Assembly: GCA_039189655.1 (NCBI GenBank)
Contig: JBCCYN010000003.1
Span: 10,311 to 74,310 of the forward strand
DNA from: Acuticoccus sp039189655
GTDB lineage: Bacteria; Pseudomonadota; Alphaproteobacteria; Rhizobiales; Amorphaceae
Direction of reading: 5' to 3'
DNA: 64,000 nucleotides
A program made the position numbers and the translations under genes. This document shows positions 52,097 through 61,773 of this stretch, piece by piece. A model generated the notes under the pieces. It searched no databases. It saw nothing but the letters and a program-made list of their open reading frames with translations, and was not told where the DNA came from. The first letter of the stretch is position 1, and each line of letters begins with the position of its first letter.

Positions 52097-53437
52097 TCAG
52101 AACAAGAGGTCGGGGAGATAGTTCGCAATGGCGGGGAAGGCCAGGATCAATATGATCCCAGCGAGCATTATCAGCCAGTAGGGCACTGAACTGATGAAAA
52201 TCTGCTGGACGCCGACATTAGGGTCTTCAATGGCCGCTTTGACCGTGTAGACGAGGAGGCCGAAGGGCGGCGTGAGAAGCCCTGCCTCGATGGCGAGAAT
52301 GCCAACCACCGCGAAAGCCGTGCGGTCAAAGCCAAGCGCGGTGGCGAGGGGCTCGAAGATCGGCACGGTGAGAAGCATGATCGAGATGGAATCGATCACC
52401 ATTCCAAGCACGAACCAGACGAGCACCATCAGCGCCAAGATGGTGTAGGGCGATAAACCGCTTTCCAAAAAGAATGATTGGATACCGCTCGTCACACCGG
52501 TCATGGCGAGGGTTCGGGAGTAGAGCGCTGCCATCAGAAGTAGGATGAGGATCGGCGCTGCGGTTTTGCCCACGGAGAAGATTGCCGCCAAAAGCCCGGA
52601 GCCGCGCATCCCTTTGGAGAACGCGAACAGAAGGGCGAGCGCGGCGCCTGCACCGGCTCCTTCCGTGGGTGTAAATATGCCGAACCAGATGCCGCCCAGC
52701 ACCGCCGCGATGATCGCGAAGATGCCGCCTATGCTGGTAAAGGCCTGGGCGAGGGGAACTCTCGTCATGATTTCGCTGCTGCCGGTTTTTGCGGGAGCGT
52801 CGGGCAGTCCGCCGCCGGCAAGCTCGGGTCGCACCACGGCCGCACCAATGGCGTAGGTGAGAAACATCGCAGCCATCAGGACCCCGGGCAGCACGCCGGC
52901 CAAGAAAAGCCGACCGATGGATTGTTCAGTCAGGATGCCCCAAACGATCATCAAGACTGACGGTGGTATCAGCATGCCAAGGCACGAAGAGCCGGCAATG
53001 GCACCCAATGCGAAGCCCCGCCCGTAGCCGCGTGCCTTCATTTCTGGATAGGCGATGCGGGAGAAGGCGGCAGCGGATGCAATGGAGACACCCGTCACAA
53101 ACGAAAAGATCGTGTTGCCGATAATAGTGGCCACTGCGAGCCGACCCGGTAGCTTACCGATCGATCGGTTGATGGCTGTATAGATGTCGGTAATTGCGCC
53201 GGATCGGGCGATGAACTCTCCCATCAGCATGAAGAGCGGGATGACAGCGAAGGTGAAATCTCGCAGCGCTTCGGCGGACGTTGAGGCAAGGGTTGCCTCA
53301 ACGATGCGCCATTTGCCCGTGGTGAGGTAAAGGCCGACCATGCTGGTGAGGCCCAGCGCGACAGCCACGTGAACGCCGAGCACAACAAGCCCAAGGAGCA
53401 TCGCAACGAGTATGCCGACGGTTCCAATGTCGAACAT
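52097..53437 (-). CDS. TRAP transporter large permease (DctM)
   Basis: A 446-residue sodium-coupled carboxylate permease of the IT superfamily with about twelve helices. FTFAVIPLFMLMGEFIARSG near residue 60, IAGSSCLGMLIPPSVLMIVWG near residue 150 and VLVWFVLGMVIDSISIMLLT near residue 345 are family motifs. Works with the small subunit encoded 44 bp upstream and the binding protein at the start of the operon. Confidence 0.94.
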   Translation of the reverse strand: MFDIGTVGILVAMLLGLVVLGVHVAVALGLTSMVGLYLTTGKWRIVEATLASTSAEALRDFTFAVIPLFMLMGEFIARSGAITDIYTAINRSIGKLPGRLAVATIIGNTIFSFVTGVSIASAAAFSRIAYPEMKARGYGRGFALGAIAGSSCLGMLIPPSVLMIVWGILTEQSIGRLFLAGVLPGVLMAAMFLTYAIGAAVVRPELAGGGLPDAPAKTGSSEIMTRVPLAQAFTSIGGIFAIIAAVLGGIWFGIFTPTEGAGAGAALALLFAFSKGMRGSGLLAAIFSVGKTAAPILILLLMAALYSRTLAMTGVTSGIQSFFLESGLSPYTILALMVLVWFVLGMVIDSISIMLLTVPIFEPLATALGFDRTAFAVVGILAIEAGLLTPPFGLLVYTVKAAIEDPNVGVQQIFISSVPYWLIMLAGIILILAFPAIANYLPDLLF

Positions 53438-53481
53438 CTAATGCCCGCCGTCTCGCAGCTTTATCGCAACGAAAGTCTGTT

Positions 53482-53982
53482 TCACAGGGCGGGCTCGTTG
53501 ACGTGTAGATCGAAGAATTCCACCACCGCGAGGATCGCATAGTTGACGGCTGCGAGGGCGGAGCCGGCTATGATCATGAAGCGGGCGGGCCACACCGGAA
53601 CGCGCAGCGCGCCCTCGCCATCGAACTCACCATTGGCGAAAGAGCGCAGCGCGGGGTCGATGGCCGCGTTGGCGAGGATTGCGAAAAAGACAATACCGAG
53701 AAGGTAGCCAAAGGCGGCAATGTAGCGGCGGGCTCGCGGTCCGAGGGCGCCGATCAGGAAGTCCGCTGAGAGCATCGACCGGCTTCGGACCGCAAAACCG
53801 AGCTGCAGGAAGACGATCATCACCACCGAATTGGCGATGATCTCCTTTGTCCCCTGAAGCGGCATGTTCATCGCTCGGGAGATGATTTCAGCGAGGATGA
53901 AGAAGCACAAGACGAACGCCCACAGAGCGGCCAGAACCATCAGCGTTTTGGTAAGCCAATCGCTGACCTTCACCAGCCCCAT
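53482..53982 (-). CDS. TRAP transporter small permease (DctQ)
   Basis: A 166-residue membrane protein with four hydrophobic helices at about 13-33, 46-66, 85-105 and 130-150, the DctQ layout, including the RAMNMPLQGTKEIIANSVVMI segment between helices 1 and 2. Encoded between the DctP-type and DctM-type genes. Confidence 0.9.
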   Translation of the reverse strand: MGLVKVSDWLTKTLMVLAALWAFVLCFFILAEIISRAMNMPLQGTKEIIANSVVMIVFLQLGFAVRSRSMLSADFLIGALGPRARRYIAAFGYLLGIVFFAILANAAIDPALRSFANGEFDGEGALRVPVWPARFMIIAGSALAAVNYAILAVVEFFDLHVNEPAL

Positions 53983-54022
53983 GGACGCTCCTGTTGATCG
54001 AGCAAGCGCGCCCTAGTGGGTT

Positions 54023-55090
54023 TCACTCAGCGCCTTTCACCTCGTATCGCACCGGCCATTGGTAGCCGTTTTTCTCGGCCGCATCGAGGGTCAAGTTGAG
54101 GACCTGCGAAGCCGGAAGCCCTTGCGCATCAAGCTCTGCCGCCACGCTTTGCGGCCACTCGGCCAGGGACTTGGCCCAATTTTCCCGAACCGCAGGGTCG
54201 ATCTGAGACACGGTGATGAGCCCACGCAACTCATCAATGTACCGGTCGTACTCCGAAAGGTTCACGCTGCCGGTCTGCTGTTCGTATTCAGCGGCCACCT
54301 CCAGTAGGATTTCGCGCACATCGTCGGGCAGGTCGTTATAGGTGTCCATGTTGATGGTGAGACCGTGCCAAGTAATGGAGCCAAAGCCGATTAAAGTATA
54401 GTAAGGCCCGGGCTCGTAGAGTTTAAGGTTCACCCACGCCGACGGGAACATGATCCAGCCCTCGTAGACGTTGGTTTTCATCTCCGTGTAGGCAGTGGCG
54501 AGGGACGATTGCACGGGCACGATCCCGGCACCTTCAAGCCAATTCAGGTTGAGGCCCGCGCCGGCGATCTTCTGTCCCTTCAGGCCAGCAAGGTCGTTCC
54601 ACTCAAAGGACGTGCCAAGATTATATCCGCCATCTGCGATCCGCGAGAGGAGTTTTTGGTTAAACTTCTCCTCAAAGACATTTTGGAGATAGGGGACTTC
54701 TTTATAGACATCTTGCGCGACCTTGAGGCTTTGCTCGGGATTCATTGTTCCGAAGGGGAGCATCACCTGGAAAGCGTGGAGCGGCAGGTTCGACGGCTCG
54801 AAGCAAAAACAGTACCCACCGATGTCTAAAATACCGTCCTGAACACCTTCCAGGACTTCCGTGACCTTTACGATCGACCCGGAATAGCCTTCCACATAGT
54901 TGATCGTATGGTCGGTGCGCTCTTCCACCCGTTTTTTGAATTCGGGTTGGAAGTAAGTCTGCATCAAACCGGCATAGACGACACCCGGCGGATGGCCCGA
55001 CCCGATGCGCAGCGTGATCTCGTCGGCAGCGGCCGAGGTGGCAAGCCCGACCGCCGCTGCGATGGAGACAATCATCATCCTGGTCTTCAT
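54023..55090 (-). CDS. TRAP transporter solute-binding protein (DctP)
   Basis: A 355-residue periplasmic receptor. I chose the ATG at 55090: it has GGAGGAAACT before it and starts a Sec signal peptide (MKTRMMIVSIAAAV to AAADE), whereas the longer frame from 55255 would bury it. VYAGLMQTYFQPEF, EGYSGSIVKVTEVLEG, and DLAGLKGQKIAGAGLNLNW (the ligand Arg region, here without the usual Arg) are visible, and NVYEGWIMFPS near the middle. The ligand is unknown. First gene of the operon P, Q, M, DUF1330. Confidence 0.92.
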   Translation of the reverse strand: MKTRMMIVSIAAAVGLATSAAADEITLRIGSGHPPGVVYAGLMQTYFQPEFKKRVEERTDHTINYVEGYSGSIVKVTEVLEGVQDGILDIGGYCFCFEPSNLPLHAFQVMLPFGTMNPEQSLKVAQDVYKEVPYLQNVFEEKFNQKLLSRIADGGYNLGTSFEWNDLAGLKGQKIAGAGLNLNWLEGAGIVPVQSSLATAYTEMKTNVYEGWIMFPSAWVNLKLYEPGPYYTLIGFGSITWHGLTINMDTYNDLPDDVREILLEVAAEYEQQTGSVNLSEYDRYIDELRGLITVSQIDPAVRENWAKSLAEWPQSVAAELDAQGLPASQVLNLTLDAAEKNGYQWPVRYEVKGAE

Positions 55091-55272
55091 AGTTTCCTCC
55101 CCGATAGCTTCGTGTCCTCGCCAAGAAACCCGCGCGATTCGATAGCCACGCTTTAGGAATTTGGCCGACAGGTGATGCGCTTTTGCCATTGATGGTAGGT
55201 TTGTCACCGGGGAAAGTATAGCAATCAAGCTATTCATTCGGCCGAACGCCACCATCAGGAAAGTTACTACCC
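55091..55272. promoter_or_regulatory. divergent promoter region dctP / quinone oxidoreductase
   Basis: 182 bp between two divergent genes. Promoters must lie here but I see no clear -35/-10 pair or operator palindrome. Confidence 0.4.
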
Positions 55273-56247
55273 ATGAAAACCCGCGGGATCATTCTTCATC
55301 AGCAGGGCGCACCCAGCGTGATGCGCATGGAGGACGTCGATTTGGCTGAACCCGCCGAAGGGGAGGTGCTGGTGGAGCACAGCGCCATTGGTGTGAACTA
55401 CATGGACGTCTACCAGCGTTCGGGCGCCTACAAGCTCGACCTACCCAGCGGCATTGGGCTGGAGGCGGCCGGCCGCATCGCCAGTGTGGGACCGGGGGTC
55501 GATACCGTTTCGGTTGGCGACCGCGTGGTCTACGGCCCGGCTCTCGGCGCCTATGCGGTCCGCCGGGTTATCAAGGCCTCCCGGGTCGCGAAAATCCCGG
55601 AAGGCATTGATGACGAGACTGCGGCGGCGGTGTTGTTGAAGGGTATGACCGCCGAGTATTTGCTGAACCGCGCCTATTCGCTCACGCCGAAGGACACGGT
55701 GTTGTTCTACGCGGCGTCCGGCGGGGTGGGCCAAATCGCCGGGCAGTGGGCGCGTCATCTGGGTGTTCGGATGATTGGCGTGACGTCAGGGCGAGCTAAC
55801 TGCGAAGCCATCTTAGGTCTTGGCTATGACGCTGCCATCGATCGCAAGACAGAAGACATCGCCGCAAGGACGCGCGAACTCACCGACGGTGAGGGTGTCT
55901 CCGTCGTCTACGATTCGGTGGGCGCAGCAACGTTTGAGGCGTCCATCAACGCTTTGCGCCCGCGCGGTTACTTCTTCTCTTTCGGCGCCACCACCGGCGA
56001 AGCACCGGCCGTAAAACCCAGCCTCCTCCAGTACAAGGGCTCGCTCTATTTCTGCCGGCCGACGCTCGCAAATTACGTAGGCACAGATGCGGACTTCCAA
56101 TACTCCGCAGGCGAAGTGCTGCGCCTTACGGCTGAGGGTGTGATCAAGCCCCACATCGGTCAGCGTTGGCCCCTTAACGAAGCGCCTGCAGCCCATGAGG
56201 CCCTGGAAGCTGCAACCACCACCGGGTCATCCTTGCTGATGCCTTAG
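55273..56247 (+). CDS. quinone oxidoreductase-like protein (Qor)
   Basis: A 324-residue NADPH-dependent medium-chain dehydrogenase without zinc. NYMDVYQRSGAYKLDLPSGIG and GLEAAGRIASVG are the Qor N-terminal motifs, and FYAASGGVGQIAGQWARHLG binds NADPH; the zinc-site Cys is absent. Reduces quinones or enals, and the group is often found with aromatic catabolism genes. Divergent from the TRAP operon. Confidence 0.93.
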   Translation: MKTRGIILHQQGAPSVMRMEDVDLAEPAEGEVLVEHSAIGVNYMDVYQRSGAYKLDLPSGIGLEAAGRIASVGPGVDTVSVGDRVVYGPALGAYAVRRVIKASRVAKIPEGIDDETAAAVLLKGMTAEYLLNRAYSLTPKDTVLFYAASGGVGQIAGQWARHLGVRMIGVTSGRANCEAILGLGYDAAIDRKTEDIAARTRELTDGEGVSVVYDSVGAATFEASINALRPRGYFFSFGATTGEAPAVKPSLLQYKGSLYFCRPTLANYVGTDADFQYSAGEVLRLTAEGVIKPHIGQRWPLNEAPAAHEALEAATTTGSSLLMP

Positions 56248-56377
56248 GGCGACAGCCGGTCCGCTACGGCGGCGATCATCACATTAGAATTTCCGATGCA
56301 GCAGATGATATATCATAATTCGACATAATGCCTGTCCGCGGTATTTCTCATGGCGAACTGGCATGTTTGGGAACGCC

Positions 56378-56887
56378 ATGAACGCGACCGGCACTCAAAA
56401 ATCGACCATCGATCCACGGGAATTACGCCGTGCCCTGGGCTGTTTCCCGACGGGGGTTGCCATCGTTACGACCCTTGGAAGTGAGGGTGCGCCTATCGGG
56501 TTGACGGTAAGTTCGTTCAATTCTGTATCGGTGGACCCGCCGCTGATTCTCTGGTCGCTCACCACCCGTGCGTCCAGCCTTTCTTCATTCAAGGCACACG
56601 GCGCGTTCGCGGTAAACGTGTTGGCGGCCGAGCAAGAGCCCCTCTGCCGGCACTTTTCCACGGCAACGGGCGACCGCTTCGCCGGGATTGACTGGCGGCC
56701 GGGGATCGACGGGATCCCAGTTCTGGATGGCGCGGTGGCGGTTTTCGAATGCCGGAACTGGGCCGTCTATCCGGGCGGCGACCATGAGATCTTCCTGGGT
56801 CGGGTGGAGCGCTACGACCATTGGGACACGACCCCCCTCGTCTTTGGCAAAGGTCGCCTCAGCGCCCTTGCCCCCGCCCTCAACTGA
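56378..56887 (+). CDS. flavin reductase family protein
   Basis: A 169-residue FMN-binding split-barrel protein of the HpaC/two-component monooxygenase reductase kind: RALGCFPTGVAIVTT, GLTVSSFNSVSVDPPLILWSL and CNVL-like NVLAAEQEPL segments, ending HEIFLGRVERY. It reduces FMN or FAD with NAD(P)H for a partner oxygenase. The ATG at 56378 is the likely start, with GGGA seven bases before; 56363 is the alternative. Adjacent to an FAD monooxygenase gene, although that one reduces its own flavin, so the partner oxygenase may be elsewhere. Confidence 0.88.
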   Translation: MNATGTQKSTIDPRELRRALGCFPTGVAIVTTLGSEGAPIGLTVSSFNSVSVDPPLILWSLTTRASSLSSFKAHGAFAVNVLAAEQEPLCRHFSTATGDRFAGIDWRPGIDGIPVLDGAVAVFECRNWAVYPGGDHEIFLGRVERYDHWDTTPLVFGKGRLSALAPALN

Positions 56888-56970
56888 CGAAGCCCCAGCC
56901 CTCACGACGCATTGCGGGTCTCTCCCCTCACGGATAGGCTCCACGCAGTCTCTTTCGGGGGAGTTTTGGG

Positions 56971-58197
56971 TTGAAGGCAATCATTTGCGGCGGGTCCGTC
57001 GGCGGACTGTTTTGCGCCGCGGCGCTGATGCGAGCAGGCTGGGAGGTGGTGGTTTTCGAGCGCTCCGCCGTGGAACTTTCCGGTCGCGGCGCGGGTATTG
57101 TCACCCACCCAGCTCTATTGAAGGCCCTGGAGTCCGTGGGCGCCGGCACTGATGATCTCGGTGTGGCGGCCACTGACCGCGTTGCCATCGACCGCGCTGG
57201 CGGTACGATCAAAACCATCGCCCACAGTCAGATCTTTACCGCATGGGATCGCGTTTACAGTCTCCTGCGTGCTCTCATTCCCCCGGGCGCCTATCGCCTT
57301 GATTCCGCACTCGCTTCTTACCGCGACAATGGCGATAGCGTGGTGGTCCGGTTTGAAGACGGCAGCGAAGAGACAGCGGACCTCTTGGTGGGCGCTGACG
57401 GTTTCCGGTCTGCGGTGCGGGCGCAAATGTTTCCAGATGTGCAACCGCGCTACGCCGATTACGTCGTTTGGCGAGCGGTGGCGGAAGAAGCGGCTCTTTC
57501 GACTGAGTTTCGCGAGCGCCTGTTTGAAACCTTTGGCATCTACGCGCCGTCGGGGCGGCAGATCCTCGGCTACCCCATCGCGGGCGCCCACAACGATCTG
57601 CGACCCAACCATCGCCGATACAATTTTGTCTGGTATCGGGCCTACGATGCGGACGAGCTGGCCGCCATGCTCATCGATGCGAACGGCGAGGCCCACGATG
57701 TCTCGATCCCGCCACCGCTCATCCGCGAGGATGTGGTTGCCACCATGGAAGAAGAGGCCCGACAGCGTGTGCCCTCGGTTTTTCTCGACGCACTGGATGC
57801 CGCCGACAGGCCGTTCTTTACCCCGATCTACGATCTTATCTCCCCGCAGTTCGCGCAGGGCCGCGTGGCGCTTTGTGGGGATGCGGCGTGCACCGCACGC
57901 CCTCATGTGGGGATGGGAGTCACCAAGGCGGCAGACGATGCCCTTTGCCTTGCACGATCCGTTGCGGCCGGAAACATTCCGGAAGGGCTTACCGCCTACT
58001 CGGCGGAGCGGCTTCCGGTTGCTCGGTTCGTGTACGATCGGGCGCAGCGATTGGGGCGCTACATCTTTTCAGAGGAGTCTGGCGGCGCTGCCAATACTGA
58101 TGGGCGCGGCCACCCCCATTTGGACGAAGTGGTGCGCTTCACCGGCGTGGACTGTTCGGCCGACGCGGTGAAGCAGGTGGCCGCGGCGCCTACTTGA
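56971..58197 (+). CDS. FAD-dependent aromatic/heterocyclic monooxygenase
   Basis: A 408-residue class A flavin monooxygenase. The Rossmann segment KAIICGGSVGGLFCAAALM binds FAD, LLVGADGFRSAVR is the DG motif and RVALCGDAACTARPHVGMG is the GD motif. The ARPHVGMGVTKAADDA sequence following it resembles 2,6-dihydroxypyridine 3-hydroxylase, so an N-heterocycle or hydroxyaromatic substrate is likely. The start is TTG with GGGGGAG six to seven bases before. It ends 8 bp inside the convergent cyclase remnant. Confidence 0.9.
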   Translation: MKAIICGGSVGGLFCAAALMRAGWEVVVFERSAVELSGRGAGIVTHPALLKALESVGAGTDDLGVAATDRVAIDRAGGTIKTIAHSQIFTAWDRVYSLLRALIPPGAYRLDSALASYRDNGDSVVVRFEDGSEETADLLVGADGFRSAVRAQMFPDVQPRYADYVVWRAVAEEAALSTEFRERLFETFGIYAPSGRQILGYPIAGAHNDLRPNHRRYNFVWYRAYDADELAAMLIDANGEAHDVSIPPPLIREDVVATMEEEARQRVPSVFLDALDAADRPFFTPIYDLISPQFAQGRVALCGDAACTARPHVGMGVTKAADDALCLARSVAAGNIPEGLTAYSAERLPVARFVYDRAQRLGRYIFSEESGGAANTDGRGHPHLDEVVRFTGVDCSADAVKQVAAAPT

Positions 58198-59145
58198 TTG
58201 CCTGCGGGTTGATGGGCGAGCCCGCGGCGCCTGGAATGTGCAGCGGTGGTGCGCTGAAGAAGAACTCGTAGACGCCGTCGTTGGCGCAATCCTCGGCCAA
58301 CTCCTTCAAATAGAAAATCTCGCCCATCGTATGCCGATCGCCGGGATGACAACCCAATGCCATGGCTGCTTTGCCTCATCGGTCTCGTTGGGGCGCACTT
58401 CGCATCCCCACGTGTCGGCACATATTCCGGCAATGTCGCGCTCCTTGATCCAATGAGCTGTCTCAAAGGCAAGACCTGGCGCGTCGCCGCCCGCGTAGCC
58501 GGTCCAGTCGCCGCTCGCGAGGCATCGCTCCTGATGTCCGGTGCGCACGATGACGAAATCGCCCTTCTTGACTGCGGTGCCCTGCGCCTCAGCGCAGGCA
58601 TCAAGGTCGACATTGTAGATGGGCTCTCCGTCCGCAAGGCTTTCGACGCCTTTGTGACGGGCAATGTCGAGCAGCACGCCACGCCCCACCATCTTGTCGC
58701 GCGCGTGCTCAATGCCGAGGCGTTTGGCGCCGTTCACCGTGACGTCGGCGGCCGGATAACCATTGTACATCTTGTCGTCGAGGAAGATGTGGCAAAGGGC
58801 ATCCCATTGGGTGGAGCCCTGGCAGGGCAGATTGATGGCGTCGTCCGCATAACGAAGGTAGGCTTTGCCATCGCCGTCCTGCTCGCCGGTCACTGCGTCA
58901 GTTCCCGTGGCAAGCATCTGGTGGATCATGTTCCACCGTCCGCCAAATAATCCCGTCTGGAGCTTCTCCTTAAGGTCCAGACCCAGCGCAAATACTTTGC
59001 CTTTGCGGATCAACTTGCCGGCGTCGACAATATCCGGGGGCGAAATATTGTTGAGGGTCCCGATTTGATCGTCAGGACCCCAACGCCCCCAGTTGGAAAG
59101 CTGTTCGGCGGTCCGATAGATGTCTTGCCGCGTGTAGCGTGCCAA
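58190..59145 (-). pseudogene. cyclase family (kynurenine formamidase-like) hydrolase, frameshifted
   Basis: The intact family member would have about 318 residues. From TTG 59145 (preceded by GGGGGG) the frame gives 272 good residues: GRWGPDDQIGTLNNIS, STQWDALCHIF (the metal site motif), GRGVLLDIARHKGV and VRTGHQERC. Near 58328-58329 one base is missing in the Arg codon after AIGI; the reading frame then goes to a stop at 58306, whereas the other frame reads MGEIFYLKELAEDCAND, EFFFSAPPLHIPGA and ends at TAG 58190-58192, exactly the expected C-terminus. So it is one gene broken by a 1-bp deletion, or a sequencing error in an intact gene. The family hydrolyses amides or lactones, which would suit a ring-opened product here. 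Confidence 0.85.
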
Positions 59146-59229
59146 GGCGCGCCCCCCTTGATAGACGTGCTTGTTATTCGTTGAAGTCAAAGAGCAATGG
59201 CGAGCGCTGTCAATCGTCGGGGAGGGGCC

Positions 59230-59712
59230 ATGGCCAGCAAACGATTTGAGATCATTTTTGAGGGCAAGGGAACCGCCAGCGGAAAGATGCGCAACGACAT
59301 CGTCGTGGATTGGCCCATGCAGAACGAGCGCTTCGAGCTTGCCACCGACGAGGGTCCGTTCCATGGCGGCGACGGAACCGCGCCGCCACCGCTGGCCCTT
59401 TTCACGGCGGCGCTCATCGGCTGCCTGATGACGCAAATCCGGGCGTTCGCGAAACGGATGGATATTGAGGTGCGGGCCCTGGACGTTTCGGCGCGGCTCC
59501 ACTGGTCCGGTGTCCAGGACGGCGCAGAACCTTACGTCTCGGCGCCGGAGGGTTTTGATCTCGATATTGAGATGGACAGCGATGCGGGGGCAGACCGGCT
59601 GCTGGAGCTTTTAGATGCGGCGAAGAAGGGCTGTTTCATAGAACAATCCCTCGCCTTCGGCGTCACGGTGGGCCACCGCCTCAAAGTCGGTGAAGAGTGG
59701 CACACCGCATAG
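59230..59712 (+). CDS. OsmC family protein (2)
   Basis: A 160-residue OsmC-fold protein with the two redox cysteines in FTAALIGCLMTQIRAF and AAKKGCFIEQSLAF. It lacks the long N-terminal extension of Ohr. Start: ATG 59230 with GGGGAGGGGCC before it is preferred to the upstream 59197. Probably a thiol-dependent peroxide or persulfide reductase used alongside the oxygenases of this region. Divergent from the cyclase remnant. Confidence 0.85.
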   Translation: MASKRFEIIFEGKGTASGKMRNDIVVDWPMQNERFELATDEGPFHGGDGTAPPPLALFTAALIGCLMTQIRAFAKRMDIEVRALDVSARLHWSGVQDGAEPYVSAPEGFDLDIEMDSDAGADRLLELLDAAKKGCFIEQSLAFGVTVGHRLKVGEEWHTA

Positions 59713-59767
59713 CCGCCGCGCGGAACCTAGGCCTTGCGCCTGCCGCCATCGCTGCCCGCCCAAAAAA

Positions 59768-60298
59768 TCAGGCGGCCGCCTTCATCGTGCCGCGTGCCGG
59801 GTAGCCGTTGTCCACAACCATCTGGACTTTGGAGAGGAGGAGTTCGAGATCAGGTCGGGCGAAGGGCATGTTCGAGATATCGACAAGGTAGAGCTCGCCC
59901 GTTGGTCGCACCCAAAAAAGACCTGGCTCGGCAAAGGTCGGCGCTTCCGCTTCCTTTATGGACGATGAAATCCAAAGCCCCCAGGCGCGCGCTGTGGCTT
60001 CGCTCAGGCCGTAGCCGACGGTGAGGTTTGAAAGGCCCCATTCGTCCTTCGTTTTGGTTGCCCGCTCGAGGCTGTCCATGGAAACGGTGAGGACAGAAAA
60101 GCCGGCATCCCGATATCCTGCTGCAAGGTCGTTCAGCTTACCGAGGTAGGTCTTGCACAGCGGGCAATGGTAACCGCGATAAACGACAACCATCGTAAAA
60201 TTTGCGGGCGTTTGCGAAGCTAGATCCCACTGGCCGCCGCCCACGGTGGGAACGCTCAAGGCGGGCACTTTCGCATCGGGCATGAGTTTTGCGGTCAT
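59768..60298 (-). CDS. peroxiredoxin-like protein of the AhpC/TSA superfamily
   Basis: A 176-residue thioredoxin-fold protein with VVVYRGYHCPLCKTYLGKL: a CxxC (HCPLC) where typical peroxiredoxins have a single peroxidatic Cys in a PTFVC motif. It belongs to the PrxQ/AhpC-like family, and the CPLC pair could support disulfide exchange. GAGGAGCG precedes the ATG. Divergent from the molybdenum hydroxylase operon. Its role is probably peroxide removal, since that type of oxidase may release hydrogen peroxide. Confidence 0.85.
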   Translation of the reverse strand: MTAKLMPDAKVPALSVPTVGGGQWDLASQTPANFTMVVVYRGYHCPLCKTYLGKLNDLAAGYRDAGFSVLTVSMDSLERATKTKDEWGLSNLTVGYGLSEATARAWGLWISSSIKEAEAPTFAEPGLFWVRPTGELYLVDISNMPFARPDLELLLSKVQMVVDNGYPARGTMKAAA

Positions 60299-60469
60299 CG
60301 TTCGCTCCTCGTCGAGTTTTTGGGGTTTGTGCTTGCCTACAATGGTGCGACCCGCGCGACAAACCAGCCGGTTTGACAGTCCGTCGTGCCCCGATAGTCT
60401 TTCAACAACGAAAGCGGCGGCAGCACGCCGCTAGAAAATGGTCGCAAAGACCGCGTTGAGGGAGGAGCC

Positions 60470-61303
60470 ATGAAGGCGCCGGATTTTGCCTACCGGCGGC
60501 CCACAAGCATTCGCGAGGCGATTGCTTTGATCGGCGAGGGGGAGGACCCCATGCTGCTGGCGGGCGGCCAAAGCTTGATGCCGATGATGAACCTGCGGAT
60601 GGCGCGTCCCGATATTCTCGTCGATCTCAACAGGATTCCCGAACTGCGCGGGATTCGTGACGATGGCCATATCGTCATCGGCGCCATGACGCGCTATAGC
60701 GAGCTACTCGCCTCACCGCTGGTGCGCGAGCACCTGCCGCTCTTCATGGCGGCCCTGCCCCACGTTGCCCATCCCGCCATACGCAATCGAGGCACCATCG
60801 GTGGGAGCGTCGCGCTTGCCGATCCCGCGGCAGAAATACCGGCGCTTCTCCTGGCCCTTGGCGCGACCGTCGTCCTTCAAGGTCCATCAGGGGAACGGCG
60901 CGTACCGGCCGACGATTTCTTCCTCGGCATTTACGAGACGGCGCGGGAGGCGGATGAAATCGTCGTCGCGATACATGTGCCCAAAGGTGGTGGTCCGTTC
61001 GGGTTTTACGAGCTGGCGAGACGCCACGGCGACTATGCGATGGCCGGCGTGGCAGTGGCGCTCTCAGAACCGCGCATTGCGTTCTTCGGTGTCGCCGACC
61101 GCGCGGTTCGCGCTCCAGCAGCGGAAGCGGTGTTGAGGGGCAGGAACCACGCAGACCCGCGGGTTCTGGACGGTGCAATCGCTGCTCTCGACCTGCCCTT
61201 TGGCGGCGACCTGCACACCTCAGCGGAAACCAAAAGACACTACGCTGGGGTCGTTCTGCGCCGGGCGCTGGCTGAGCCTTGGTCCGAGCTGGTGGCCGCG
61301 TGA
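60470..61303 (+). CDS. molybdenum hydroxylase FAD-binding subunit (CoxM-like)
   Basis: A 277-residue medium subunit of a xanthine-dehydrogenase-family enzyme. KAPDFAYRRPTSIREA is the N-terminus, AGGQSLMPMMNLRMARPD and NRGTIGGSVALADPAAEIPALL are the two FAD-binding motifs (VAMPP-like set) and the C-terminal helical part is intact. GGGAGGAGCC precedes the ATG. Passes electrons from the 2Fe-2S subunit to its acceptor. First gene of the M, S, L operon. Confidence 0.94.
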   Translation: MKAPDFAYRRPTSIREAIALIGEGEDPMLLAGGQSLMPMMNLRMARPDILVDLNRIPELRGIRDDGHIVIGAMTRYSELLASPLVREHLPLFMAALPHVAHPAIRNRGTIGGSVALADPAAEIPALLLALGATVVLQGPSGERRVPADDFFLGIYETAREADEIVVAIHVPKGGGPFGFYELARRHGDYAMAGVAVALSEPRIAFFGVADRAVRAPAAEAVLRGRNHADPRVLDGAIAALDLPFGGDLHTSAETKRHYAGVVLRRALAEPWSELVAA

Positions 61304-61773
61304 GCGAGAGGATCGACATTGCCCTTACTGTGAACGGTGAGCCGGTGGAGCGCCGGGTCCCGGTGCGGCAAAACCTCGTGGATTTTTTGCGGGTCGACCT
61401 CGGCCTGACCGGCTCCCATGTGGGCTGCGAGCATGGGGTTTGCGGCGCTTGCACGGTGGCGGTGAATGGCAGCAGCGTTCGGGCGTGTCTGATGCTCGCT
61501 GTCCAGGCCGATGGGGCGATCGTCACCACGGTGGAAGGCTATTCTCAATCCGTTCCCGCCAGGGCGCTTCAGGCTGCGTTCGAACAGCACAACGCGCTGC
61601 AGTGCGGCTTCTGTACCCCCGGGATGCTGGCCTCGGCGCTTGAATATATTGAGGCCGGTGGCAACGGGGATCGCCAGGCGATACGAGAACACCTTTCCGG
61701 CAACTACTGTCGATGTACCGGCTACCAGGCGATCGTCGATGCGGTCGCCTCGGTGGCGGGCGGCGGGCCATGA
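61300..61773 (+). CDS. molybdenum hydroxylase 2Fe-2S subunit (CoxS-like)
   Basis: A 157-residue small subunit with two [2Fe-2S] clusters. The plant-ferredoxin-type site is GCEHGVCGACTVAVNG with a later Cys in RACLML; the second is QCGFCTPGMLAS and the CRCTGYQ pair. Start taken as the GTG at 61300, which overlaps the FAD-subunit stop as GTGA; a further 7 residues upstream lie in the previous gene. Carries electrons from the molybdenum site to the flavin. Confidence 0.95.
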   Translation: MSERIDIALTVNGEPVERRVPVRQNLVDFLRVDLGLTGSHVGCEHGVCGACTVAVNGSSVRACLMLAVQADGAIVTTVEGYSQSVPARALQAAFEQHNALQCGFCTPGMLASALEYIEAGGNGDRQAIREHLSGNYCRCTGYQAIVDAVASVAGGGP

